A stretch of DNA of 64,000 nucleotides, taken from Eutreptiella sp. 'Long Island Sound 2002'. Its lineage: Eukaryota > Euglenozoa > Euglenophyceae > Eutreptiales > Eutreptiaceae. The stretch spans positions 1 to 64,000 of the forward strand of contig CAXIWF010000803.1 in the NCBI GenBank assembly GCA_964036045.1, in the 5' to 3' direction. This document shows, piece by piece, positions 19,067 to 29,734 of this stretch. Position numbers and translations under genes: made by a program. Under the pieces are notes generated by a model. It did no database searches. It was not told where the DNA came from and was given only the letters and a program-made list of their open reading frames with translations. How positions within the stretch are numbered: the stretch's first letter is position 1; each line of letters starts with the position of its first letter.

Positions 19067-22000
19067 ATGAAATCGTGCACTCGGCTTGCCTCCATTGTGG
19101 CAGCTATGGTATTGGTTACCTTTGTAATTAGTGTGAGCAAAGCTTTTGCAATACAAGGGCGTATTGGAAAAACCAGTTCATCAAGCTTCGCTGCTGTTCC
19201 AGACAATTTATCCAATGAGCAAGCACCGTTAGGTACGCGCACTAGTACGGCTGTTGCCGAAAAAGGCACTGTTCCTTCGAAAAGGTCAAGGAAGAAGTTC
19301 ATCGTCGTCACTGGTGGCGTCATCAGTGGAATAGGCAAAGGAGTTACTGCGAGTTCGGTTGGGGTGTTGATGAAGATGTTGAGGGTTAAACCCACCGCTA
19401 TCAAGATAGACCCTTACTTAAATGCCGATGCAGGTACAATGTCCCCTTTTGAACATGGCGAGTGCTTCGTACTTGATGACGGTGGTGAAACTGATTTGGA
19501 TCTAGGCAATTACGAGCGCTTTTTGGATGTGCGTTTGACGAATGATTCGAACCTCACCACGGGCAAGGTGTACCAGTCAGTGATAGCCAAGGAGCGGCGA
19601 GGGGAATATCTCGGGAAGACCGTCCAAATTATCCCACATATCACCAACGAGATCATCGAGCGAATACTTGCTGTTGCGCAGTGTCCCGTGGAGGAAGTTG
19701 TTGATATAGATAGCGTTTGTTTGAATGCTGGCTCGTACCGAGCGGGTCTCGCCGATGGCCAAAGCGCGGCGGCGGGGGAGGCGGCGGAAGTTTCTGCTGC
19801 CGAACCTGATGTATGCGTAATTGAGCTCGGTGGCACGATAGGTAGGATTTATCGCATGGCTATTATGCTCACGCACATTCCTGACTATGCATCCCATCCT
19901 CCACCCATCGTTGGCACAGTACACTCTCTGCTATTGTGGCAACTTCGCTTGTAGTATTTTTGCGCCTTTGCTTCTGGGCATGGTGCCATTTGGTAGAAAC
20001 TGCAATATCATCCACTCACCCCGATACATTATCCTTTCACTCGTTTATCCCATCCATTCCTACATCCCTCTATCCCATTCATCTCTCCCTGCAGGTGACA
20101 TCGAGAGCATGCCGTTTGTTGAGGCGCTGAGGCAGCTGCAGCTCCGAGTGCCCCGAGAAGACTTCTGCTTGGTGCACGTGTCTATGGTGCCCAGCGCCGG
20201 CCCTCCACCTGGGGAGCAAAAGACTAAGCCCACGCAGCACAGCGTCAAAGGTGCGGCTACCTTATTGCAGCAAGTAGATTTTGAAGGCGGGGTGATTGTT
20301 TGTAGGGGGGCTGGTGTGGTATCCGGTAGAATAATTGCAAGCGGTGATCATATTGATGTTGTAGGACAGATCTGCGGTGTGAAATGTTGTATTTGTGGTC
20401 TGTCCATCACACCAATGTGCTCATGGTTGTGCCCCAATCATTTCGCACATAGGAAAACCCTATTTCTGACCCCATTTAATCCCGATCTATTTTGCGCATT
20501 TGCATGCATGGATCATTGTTTTAAATCCCCCCCCCTCGCCGCCCCCTTCTATGTACAAAATAGAGCTACGCTCGTTGGGGCTGGCACCTGACTTCATAGT
20601 CTGCCGCTCCCCGATACAGGTTTCTACTGCAACGAGGGAGAAAATCGCGCTGTTCTGCAATGTCCCTGTCGAGCATGTGCTGTCAGTGCACGACGTGAGC
20701 AGCATCTATCGCGTGCCAGGACTCATGCTGCAGCAGCGCTTGCACGCCCTACTCTCCCACCGACTGAACCTGCAATCCCTGGTCCAACAGCATTCTGATC
20801 AGCATGCTCATGCCAATCAGCACACATCGAGTTCAGGTGCTATTAGCGTACCACCTGTCGCATCTGATACAGCTGCTGGTGGTAGCAGTAGTTACTTGGG
20901 CGACTCGTTACTGGATTGGGAATTCCTGGCCCGCTGGGAGTATCTGGCGGAGAGTGCTGACTTTGCCGGCGGCAAGCCTATAGGTACCTTGACTTCCACC
21001 CCTACCAGTAGCAGTACCAGTAGTAGTAGCGATAGTAGTAGTAGCTGTAGAGACAATTCTGGCGCGAATGATGTTGAAGAGTCTGCGACTAGTGTAAGCA
21101 GTGTGGCGCGCATAGCTCTGGTGGGGAAGTACACGGACCTCTCCGACGCATATCTCAGTGTCACCAGCGCACTGCGCCACAGCTGCATGGCTACTGCGCA
21201 GCAGCTAGAACTCGTGCTGGTCGAGTCCTCGCACTTGGAAGACAGCTGCAGACAGACCAGCCCGGAGCTCCATCAGCAGGCCTGGAGCAAGCTCAAGTCT
21301 GCACACGGTGTGCTGGTGCCCGGGGGGTTCGGGGACCGCGGAATTGAGGGGAAAGTAGAGGCGGTACGCTATGCGCGGGAAGAGCGAGTGCCGTTCCTCG
21401 GCATCTGTCTCGGGATGCAGGCTGCGGTGATTGAGTACACGCGGTCCTTCCTTAGGAGGCCGCTCGCCAACAGCCGTGAGTTCGCTCCTGAGATCGGCGA
21501 CGAAGAGGCAGCCGTGATATTCATGCCTGAAGGCGATCGCCTCCGCATGGGCGGCACCATGCGGCTGGGAGCGAGACTCACGCGCCTGCAGCCGGGTAGT
21601 CTCGCACACCGCCTGTACGGAGGGCGAGACTGCATCAGTGAGCGGCACCGACACCGCTACGAAGTGAACTCCGCACTGGTGCCACAGCTAGAGAAGCTCG
21701 GGCTGAGGTTCTCTGGCAGGGATGATCCGACAGACCCCGCAGTAGCAGGTAACAGACCATCTGCTTCAGCAACTGGGGCAGCTCCTTCACACTTGAAAAC
21801 TGCCGAAGCAGTTCAACCACTTTCAGGAGAGACGCCTTCCCCACCACCCTCGCCGCCACGCATGGAGGTGGTGGAGCTGGATCCCCAGCAGCATCCGTTC
21901 TTTGTGGCGGTGCAGTTTCATCCGGAGTTCAAGTCGCGTCCTCTGCGTCCCTCGCCTCCTTTTCTAGGTGAGCGCTTTAATTGAGTTTGTGAAACATCTC

Positions 22001-22080
22001 CATCCTGGTTACAGGGTCAAGCACGTTTATCTTTGCTTCCTTGTCTTGCAGATTCTGCAAGACAAGGAAGCAATTCATAG
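19067..22080 (+). CDS. pyrG: CTP synthase with plastid-type N-terminal leader
   Basis: Makes CTP from UTP with glutamine and ATP. Exons 19067-19841, 20095-20250, 20564-21967 and 22052-22080 give 787 aa; introns are 253, 313 and 84 bp. The synthetase domain holds [30 protein letters not shown] and (across the first splice) [11 protein letters not shown]. The amidotransferase has GICLGMQ and [10 protein letters not shown]. Longer than usual (about 550-600 aa) because of Ser-rich inserts in the linker and amidotransferase. The first about 30 residues are a signal peptide ending VSKA-FAIQG, with Phe after the predicted cut and a Ser/Lys/Arg-rich stretch behind it: the bipartite plastid-targeting pattern of ochrophytes. 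The last intron ends inside a perfect hairpin. Retaining that intron would only alter the last residues (LGERFN). Confidence 0.93.
22033..22073. repeat. Perfect 20-bp-stem palindrome over the last CTP synthase acceptor
   Basis: The arms 22033-22052 and 22054-22073 are exact reverse complements with one central base (t, 22053). The AG of the 3' splice site (22050-22051) lies in the left arm and the final 29-nt exon in the right arm. Confidence 0.9.
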
Positions 22081-23165
22081 TGCTTCATTGGGAGTTCCCA
22101 ACTTTCTTCAGCATAGTGTATAATGAAAGTTGTTGACAAATACTAAGATCATTAAACCTAGCTGTATATTTTCCCGGCGATTTTCTATTTCACCCTCTGA
22201 CTCTCCGACTTACTCTATCTACATTGCTTGGCATTTCGATCATGTTTCTGGAGCAGGCTTGTTACAGGCTGTCAAACAACGTGGCGCTGCCGCAACTGTT
22301 GCCCCGGGCCGCGATGCATGTTAAAAGTGCACCTCTACACTTCACATTTCCACCGCTTATCGATTTAAAAGGGTGCAACATGCACAGCGGCACAGGTCAT
22401 TTGCTAGATTGATAGTTTAATATGATATGGCGACTGCACTGACTATTATTGGTGCCTCAATACGAAATGCAGATATTTATCTACTTGCAATCATTATCGA
22501 GATACCGGTTCATTGAAGCATTCGAAACAAAACTACACCATTAAGTAGTTCTTTAATAAACGAGTCGACTTTACTGACTATTATTGGTGCCTCAATACGA
22601 AATGCAGATATTTATCTACTTGCAATCATTATCGAGATACCGGTTCACTGAAGCATTCGAAACAAAGCTACACCATTAAGTAGTTCTTTAATAAACGATT
22701 ATTCCGAATTATTTACGCACGCAGTTGTGTTGGATAACATTTTGCACTCTCATGCCGAATCGTTAAAGTTTATATTGCCATTACGATTGCCTTTTAGAAA
22801 CGGTGCATTTATGCGCTCTGAACAAAACAAAACATTTTCATGAAACCAAATTGTTCTGCATCTGCATCTGCACATTCCCTAGAAAGGCGACCTTACTACT
22901 TCACATCATTCTTTGCATGTTGAATGACTGAACCGAAGATAACCGTTCCAGCACTCAGGGTTTACCACAGTATTAGGATGTTGAAAGGGCTTGAAATCCT
23001 TGTGAATAAACCCTTTTGACGATAAGAATGACACAATTATGAGCAAATAAGCAAAAGGCAAGGGGTGAATAAATTTGCTATAATCAGGACATAATAATCA
23101 GCTCATGTGGGGGGAAAGAGGGCAACAACGTGGAGCATTATTATGCTACACAACTTTAAGCCATG
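22081..23165. other. Spacer with 135-bp direct repeat; part of duplicated block
   Basis: No gene seen. From about 22282 the sequence is the first copy of the duplicated block. It contains two near-identical units with a period of 135 bp (starting actgacta at 22438 and 22573). The remainder is AT-rich 3' flank of the methyltransferase gene. Confidence 0.7.
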
Positions 23166-24453
23166 TCATTTTTGCTGCTTTATTTTATCCCCACATAGTG
23201 GCACTAAGCATAGCTTACATATGTTTCGCCCCATCTGCCCTGAATGGTTGATGTATCCCTTCTCCTCCATAAAGTCCGACACATCCTGCGCATAGTTGGG
23301 GGGACGAAATGGAGGATCTGTCTCTATGCATAGCACATCGAACGCAGTTTGTGCCCAATCGATTGACTTTAGAACAGCAAGCTCGCCACCCTGTTGCCGT
23401 GTAGTAGTCAGGGATAGTACAAACTCATAAGTAGCTGTAGACATGCGTAAAAAGAATTCCAAGCATGCGCCAAAACGAACACATCGATCGCATCGATGGT
23501 GAAACTATACACATATTTAGTCAGCGCTTGAATATATTCCGTCACTCACATAAAACCTACCTAGCGACATACAACAGCAAGCACATCCATACCTCTACAT
23601 CAAGAACGAAGAAGTTTACATGTCGAATGCTCATCTGGGCTAAAACCTTGCTTAGAGGAATACAATCGATTTCATCTGCTGAAGGAATGCGTTTCCAGTC
23701 TACCGTTGATACATCACCGGGTGGACTACCAGCCTGGTAAACTAATGGGTGAAATTTGTGTAAGAATTCAGAGCTCATAAATTCAGCAATACCAGCCGTA
23801 TAATTCTTCTGAGTATGTATATAATGAACCTTTGTTTCATGCTCACACACGGCTCCGTTCACACTATAGGCCATGGGTGCATTCTGGATGAGAGCATTTC
23901 GCCGAAGGGGATTACCCTCAACTAATACCCGCCTCCAACCCAGCAATTGTTCGAGGTCATATGTCTGACTGTGTAATAATCCATCTACTGCACCCATTTC
24001 TATCGCTAATCCGCTTTTTTGCCCCCAAAAGTAGCGCTCAACAGCATCAACTGCTTCGCCATCCGTTGCCAACCTCAGGGGCCCTGTCGCCTTACGAAGC
24101 ATACTCTTCACTGCCGAGGTAAAACTCAATAAGGAGGTGGGATCATCACGAACATCTAATAACTTCCCCTGATCATGTAAGTTAACTGTAAAATTGTTGG
24201 GAATATTGGCAATCCATTTGGGGAATGGTGGCTGCTCAAGCCTTTTTGTTGTACTGGTTGCAGATGACGACTCATGTGTAATTATAAAAATTACAAACGG
24301 CGACAGCAGCAAAGCCCACAACCTATGCACACCCCAGACCATCAAATCGAAATGGGCTATTCTAAGTTTGAAACAGCAGATAACTACGAAACCTCTACGA
24401 CAATACAGAAATCCAAACTGCCCAGAGAGGATCGGGTACAAAATATTCGTTTA
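22282..24453. repeat. Segmental duplication, copy 1 (intact)
   Basis: Near-identical to 27777-29734 in the same orientation. It carries a 135-bp direct repeat, spacer and a complete methyltransferase gene. Homology begins near ctgccgcaactgttgcc and stops after gggtacaaaatattcgt. Confidence 0.9.
23166..24342 (-). CDS. FkbM-family methyltransferase, membrane-anchored
   Basis: Two exons (24342-23593 and 23390-23166; 202-bp intron, LDVE joined to GGELAVL) encode 324 aa. The N-terminal hydrophobic segment (WALLLSPFVIFII) suggests a type II membrane or secreted protein. The FkbM-type SAM-binding region reads AIEMGAVDGLLHSQTYDLE, followed by GWRRVLVEGNP. The later family block FVLDVEGGELAVLKSIDW is restored by splicing, and IETDP follows. 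Such enzymes methylate sugars or other small substrates; the substrate here is unknown. A decayed copy lies at 28653-29734. The ATG at 24340-24342 was chosen because upstream in-frame starts are only TTG. Confidence 0.8.
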
Positions 24454-24486
24454 ATCGTACGATACGAGTGAATTTACTAGATTCTG

Positions 24487-24744
24487 AAATTACCTGCTGT
24501 AGACTCTACAGCAGGTAATTTGCAAAATTTACCTCGGAGGTAAATTTTGCATAAACTTTACGCCGGCTCCCAACGCAGCCTGAGTGGCCCGCTTTCCCTG
24601 TCTGCGGCAAATATGACCGTCATATTTGCTGTCCCGTGACGGGACTACAGTATGCCACGTTGCACTACTCCGAGTCATCGAAATTTATGTTTAGACCCAA
24701 ACATTATTGACCAATAATGTATAAATCGTTCAACGATTTATACA
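24487..24744. repeat. Chain of short odd-length palindromes
   Basis: Perfect inverted repeats follow one another: 24487-24521 (17-bp arms), 24521-24551 (15-bp), 24607-24629 (11-bp), about 24631-24645 (7-bp), 24701-24720 (9-bp, 2-nt centre) and 24718-24744 (13-bp). Apart from the one noted, each has a single unpaired central base. Confidence 0.9.
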
Positions 24745-24817
24745 TATCATAGCAGATGCCCTAGAAGGACAACAATATGAGCCGGCAGAGGGACAACTAC
24801 CATAGGCTTGCGGTTTT

Positions 24818-25235
24818 TTACAAAGTGCGGTTTAAAAACCAGTCTTTTTAATGAAAACATTAAAATTTCAATCAGATTAAAGTTTAATCTGATAGAAATT
24901 TAAATGCGAAAGGTCAGTAAACTTTACTGATTTGCATTGAATGCAAATTTAAGAGTGCAATACATGAGACAATGTTATAAAAATTAATCACAGATTCCTG
25001 GGATTCTGGGATTGTAAAAAACGTCAAAGCAAAGTTCAACTTAACTCAAAGTGCGGTTTAAAAACCAGTCTTTTTAATCAAAACTTTAAATTTCAATCAG
25101 ATTAAACTTTAATGTGATAGAAATTTAATGCAAAGTTTTGATTAAAAAGACTGGTTTTTAAACCGCACTTTGTAAAAAACCGCAAAATATAGTCTCATGT
25201 ATTACACTCTTAATATTTGCATTTACTGACCTTTC
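24818..25235. mobile_element. Compound foldback element with nested inverted repeats
   Basis: The 39-bp sequence containing acaaagtgcggtttaaaaac occurs at 24823, again at about 25045, and inverted at about 25141-25183. Inner near-palindromes are centred near 24881 (c. 19-bp arms, one mismatch), 24920, 24939 and 25107. Outer fragments (cgaaaggtcagtaaa at 24907; acatgaga at 24962) recur inverted at 25215-25235 and 25193. No ORF. Confidence 0.75.
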
Positions 25236-25399
25236 GCCGAGCCTATTATAGTTGTCTGTTTAAGATTTTACCCAACAGCAGCAGTTGAACGGAAGAGCCA
25301 ACAGAAATCCTCCATGCGGCGGGTAAACTCCTCCATTAAGATACTGCTGCAAATTATACATTGAATTAACCTTACAATTTATCAGTGGTTAAATTTAGG

Positions 25400-27131
25400 A
25401 TGAAGTTTTTTATCCCAATTGGAATTGCTGTGCTGGTCGGGCTTTGCGCGGCCCTCGAAAAGGAGCAAGTTGTGGCCAAGGTCCAGCCCAATGTGATCAA
25501 GCATGTCGGTAATTTGAGCCACTGAAGGCCAGTGTTGAGCCAGCATATCTTGATGATTACCTCGTCAGCCTGAAGGATGATGTGGATGCCAGTAAGCTGC
25601 GCGAACTTGTCGCTCATCTGAAGAAAATGAATGCTGACGAGAAAGCCCCTAACTTTCAGGCGCATGTTGAGGAGGATGATATCCACGAAGAGTTTAACAT
25701 GTTCACTGTCAAGAAGGTGATATATTACTCTGACTTCTGCCCAATTGATAATGTCGCTGATAGTATTGATTATTTTTTACTTCAAACTTTTAATTTTTAA
25801 AACCCATAGCCATCTGCTGAGGTTGTTGAGATGCTGAAAGCGCACGACATGATTAAGCACGTTGAGAGAGACCAGCTGGCCTTCGCCTCCGGCATGCGCC
25901 CTGCTAACCTCCAAGAGGCTGTCCAGCGCTACCTACGCTCTGAGAAAGTTCGTACGGAGAGCCATCATGATGATGACAACGTCGCAACCACCACCAACGA
26001 CTTTTGTAATGAGGAGCTGTACAACTGGGGACTGGACCGCATCGATCAGCGTGACAACAGTCTTGATTGCAATTATTACGACCCTGACGAAGACGAAACT
26101 GAGGATGGTGACTCTGTACGAATCTATATCCTCGATACTGGTCTGCAGACTGATCATTACGAATTTAGCAAGCCTAATTCGAAAAAGAGGTTAGAAAGAA
26201 CTTTGGCTTTGAACATACATTTTTGTTGATAGGGAAATATTTTATCATTTTGTTTTTGGAGAGTTTTATTTCATCATTTTTTTGTTTTTGTTTCAATCTT
26301 CTCCACTACCGCCCCCGCTGGGTATGTAATAGGACTGTGAAGAATAAACGAGACTACTACGGAACCGGTACTCGTGTCAACAACGACTTTAATGGCCACG
26401 GCACCCACGTTGCCTCTACTGCTGCAGGCTTCAATGTTGGCGTCGCAAAGAATGCGAACATCTTGGGTATCAAGGTGTTGGGTGACTCTGGCTCTGGCGC
26501 CTACTCAACCGTCATCAAGGGCCTGAAGTACGTGCTGAAGAAAAAGAAGGCTAACCGCGACAGAGCTATGGTGGTTAACATGTCCCTGGGTGGTGGTATC
26601 AGCACTGCCCTCAACGATGTGACCAACAAGCTGGCCAGTAAAGGTATCCCTGTTGTCGTGGCTGCCGGCAACAGTGCGGCTGACGCATGCAACGCATCTC
26701 CCGCCTCCGCTGCTGATGCCATCACCGTGGCTGCGTCCACTGAATCTGGTTCTCTCTCGTCCTTCTCCAACTACGGGTCCTGCGTGGATGTGATCGCCCC
26801 TGGATCTTCTATCCTTGGAGCCTGCTCAGAGATTTCCGACGGCTTTGGCCTCGCCGATTGCAGCGGTGGAGCGACATATGTTTCTATTTCCGGGACGTCA
26901 ATGGCAGCTCCACATGTCGCAGGGGTGGGCGCTCTCTACATGAACTCCTTGATCGGTGATTTTGAGAACCCGTCCCCCTCCCCAGAAGAGCAAAAGAGAG
27001 CTATCCAGTGCACCGCCTCCAAGGGATACATCTCTGGCCTGCCTTTTGGTACCCCCAACGACATGGTACACATTCCCCAGCCCGATTTCGATCAGAGCAT
27101 CATCGACTGCATCCACGGTGAAGGCAATTAA
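25400..27131 (+). CDS. Secreted proteinase K-like subtilisin (peptidase S8)
   Basis: Signal peptide MKFFIPIGIAVLVGLCAALE, then an I9-type propeptide (YLDDYLVSLKDD to HEEFNMFTV), then the catalytic domain. The triad is Asp in YILDTGL, His in GHGTHVAS and Ser in SGTSMAAPH; the oxyanion Asn is in AAGNSAA. Introns at 25717-25809 and 26190-26332 splice in phase. Between the signal peptide and propeptide (about 25490-25525) the frame shifts. Reading on needs a one-base deletion in this copy, a 26-nt mini-intron (after VQPN), or a sequence error. The gene lies between the two copies of the methyltransferase block. Extracellular or vacuolar proteolysis is expected. Confidence 0.85.
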
Positions 27132-27566
27132 TGATGATGCTCGGAGCTGGTGACCTCTTCAAGTCAGTCATGTAAACGACGAAGACCACACGCCCTTTGC
27201 GTGAATCCGTAAAAACTTCTTGTGGACCCGGTTAATTTATTGGTATTTATTCATAGATACAATCGGTAAAATCCATTAGTATGGGTAGGTGAATCTTATT
27301 TAAGATTAAACCTCGGCACAATCGCAAATTAATTAAACTCGTAATTAAATCGCAGGACTGACACCCCTGTTGGCAGTTTAATTGCCATGCCGCGGGGGAA
27401 AAATCCGTAGAAGTAAAGCTCACTTAGTTAAAAACTTATTATCAACTCAATAATCAGGTGAAGACTCATCTCAAGTTACTTTAAATGCCGCAGTGCTTAA
27501 CTCAACAATTTCGACACTTATGAGATTAACTTGAACGGAGTGCACGTACGTTCATTCTGAAAGATT
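27132..27566. other. AT-rich 3' flank of the subtilase gene
   Basis: No gene, repeat or hairpin of note was found; it ends at the broken RPT5 fragment. Confidence 0.4.
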
Positions 27567-27776
27567 TTAGGCGGAGTAATCCACGGAGCCTTTAATCTTG
27601 GCAGCCACCACATTGATTGCCTCCACGAAGTCCTCGTGCTTGATAGAAGTGGCCTCTCTTCGGAGAGCAATCATGCCACCGCCTTCATCTGTGCCCCGTT
27701 AAAGTCCTCCGTGCAGCGTGCTAACTCGTCGAAGTAAAAAAAAGCGGCGCTTTTTTTGAAGTTCACGTCCTCCAGT
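27567..27776 (-). pseudogene. Fragment of proteasome ATPase RPT5 (PSMC3-like)
   Basis: On the minus strand the C-terminal about 50 codons of a 26S proteasome AAA ATPase are readable: EDVNF, FDELARCTEDFNGAQMKAV, GMIALRREATSIKHEDFVEA and an end SVDYSA-stop. This matches RPT5 better than other RPT subunits. The copy is broken. A palindrome with a 5-bp direct repeat is inserted after DVNF, about 12-13 bases (the CVEA codons) are missing before GMIAL, and the upstream part is cut off where the duplicated methyltransferase block starts. Confidence 0.8.
27731..27762. mobile_element. 22-bp palindromic insertion flanked by GAAGT direct repeats
   Basis: gaagt at 27731-27735 and 27758-27762 flank a palindrome (A run, gcggcgc core, T run) with 10-bp arms and one central base at 27747. 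Removing the palindrome and one repeat restores the conserved RPT5 reading DVNFDELARC, so this looks like an insertion with target-site duplication. Confidence 0.75.
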
Positions 27777-29734
27777 AGCGCTGTCGTAACTGTTGCCCCG
27801 GGCTGCGATGCATGTTAAAAGTGCACCTTTACAACTGCACTTCACATTTCCACAGGACATTTGCTAGATTGATAGTTTAATATGATATGGCGACTGCACT
27901 GACTATTATTGGTGCCTCAATACGAAATGCAGATATTTATCTACTTGCAATCATTATCGAGATACCGGTTCATTGAAGCATTCGAAACAAAACTACACCA
28001 TTAAGTAGTTCTTTAATAAACGAGTCGACTGTACTGACTATTATTGGTGCCTCAATACGAAATGCAGATATTTATCTACTTGCAATCATTATCGAGATAC
28101 CGGTTCACTGAAGCATTCGAAACAAAGCTACACCATTAAGTAGTTCTTTAATAAACGATTATTCCGAATTATTTACGCACGCAGTTGTGTTGGATAACAT
28201 TTTGCACTCTCATGCCGAATCGTTAAAGTTTATATTGCCATTACGATTGCCTTTTAGAAACGGTGCATTTATGCGCTCTGAACAAAACAAAACATTTTCA
28301 TGAAACCAAATTGTTCTGCATCTGCATCTGCACATTCCCTAGAAAGGCGACCTTACTACTTCACATCATTCTTTGCATTTTGAATGACTGAACCGAAGAT
28401 AACCGTTCCAGCACTCAGGGTTTACCACAGTATTAGGATGTTGAAAGGGCTTGAATAAACCCTTTTGACGATAAGAATGACACAATTATGAGCAAATAAG
28501 CAAAAGGCAAGGGGTGAATAAATTTGCTATAATCAGGACATAATAATCAGCTCATGTGGGGGGAAAGAGGGCAACAACGTGGAGCATTATTATGCTACAC
28601 AACTTTAAGCCATGTCATTTTTGCTGCTTTATTTTATCCCCACATAGTGGCACTAAGCATAGCTTACATATGTTTCGCCCCATCTGCCCTGAATGGTTGA
28701 TATATCCCTTCTCCTCCATAAAGTTTGTGAAGGATCTGTCTCTATGCATAGCACATCGGACGCAGTTTGTGCCCAATCGATTGACTTTAGAACAGCAAGC
28801 TCGCCACCCTGTTGCCGTGTAGTAGTCAGGGATAGTACAAACTCATAAGTAGCTGTAGACATGCGTAAAAAGAATTCCAAGCATGCGCCAAAACGAACAC
28901 ATCGATCGCATCGATGGTGAAACTATACACATATTTAGTCAGCGCTTGAATATATTCCGTCACTCACATAAAACCTACCTAGCGACATACAACAGCAAGC
29001 ACATCCATACCTCTACATCAAGAACGAAGAAGTTTACATGTCGAATGCTCATCTGGGCTAAAACCTTGCTTAGAGGAATACAATCGATTTCATCTGCTGA
29101 AGGAATGCGTTTCCAGTCTACCGTTGATACATCACCGGGTGGACTACCAGCCTGGTAAACTAATGGGTGAAATTTGTGTAAGAATTCAGAGCTCATAAAT
29201 TCAGCAATACCAGCCGTATAATTCTTCTGAGTATGTATATAATGAACCTTTGTTTCATGCTCACACACGGCTCCGTTCACACTATAGGCCATGGGTGCAT
29301 TCTGGATGAGAGCATTTCGCCGAAGGGGATTACCCTCCAACCCAGCAATTGTTCGAGGTCATATGTCTGACTGTGTCTTCACTGCCGAGGTAAAACTCAA
29401 TAAGGAGGTGGGATCATCACGAACATCTAATAACTTCCCATGATCATGCAAGTTAACTGTAAAATTGTTGGGAATATTGGCAATCCATTTGGGGAATGGT
29501 GGCTACTCAAGCCTTCTTGTTGTACTGGTTGCAGATGACGACTCATGTGTAATTTTATACACAAAAATTACAAACGGCGACAGCAGCAAAGCCCACAACC
29601 TATGCACACCCCAGACCATCAAATCGAAATGGGCTATTCTAAGTTTGAAAATGAAGCAGCAGATAACTACGAGACCTCTACGACAATACAGAAATCCAAA
29701 CTGCCCAGAGAGGATCGGGTACAAAATATTCGTA
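27777..29734. repeat. Segmental duplication, copy 2 (decayed)
   Basis: A direct-orientation copy of 22282-24453 with the same 135-bp direct repeat. Several deletions distinguish it, including about 11 bp near 28455, about 31 bp near 28724, 16 bp near 29339 and about 131 bp near 29376. Confidence 0.9.
28653..29613 (-). pseudogene. Decayed copy of the FkbM-family methyltransferase
   Basis: Same exon order as 23166-24342 but no longer able to encode the enzyme. The about 131-bp deletion removes the SAM-binding segment (AIEMGAVDG), a 16-bp deletion shifts the frame, and a net loss of about 31 bp in the second exon replaces the conserved end. The signal-anchor region and the middle are still recognisable. 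Confidence 0.85.

Larger units (their letters stand above)
24454..25399. other. Palindrome-rich spacer
   Basis: A divergent spacer between the methyltransferase and the subtilase. At least six back-to-back palindromes lie at 24487-24744, and a compound inverted-repeat structure at 24818-25235. No ORF of substance. Confidence 0.8.

Noticed and set aside
22438..22700. 135-bp direct repeats considered as LTRs
   Set aside because: There are only two adjacent units with no internal element, primer-binding site or reverse transcriptase, and both occur within the larger duplicated block.
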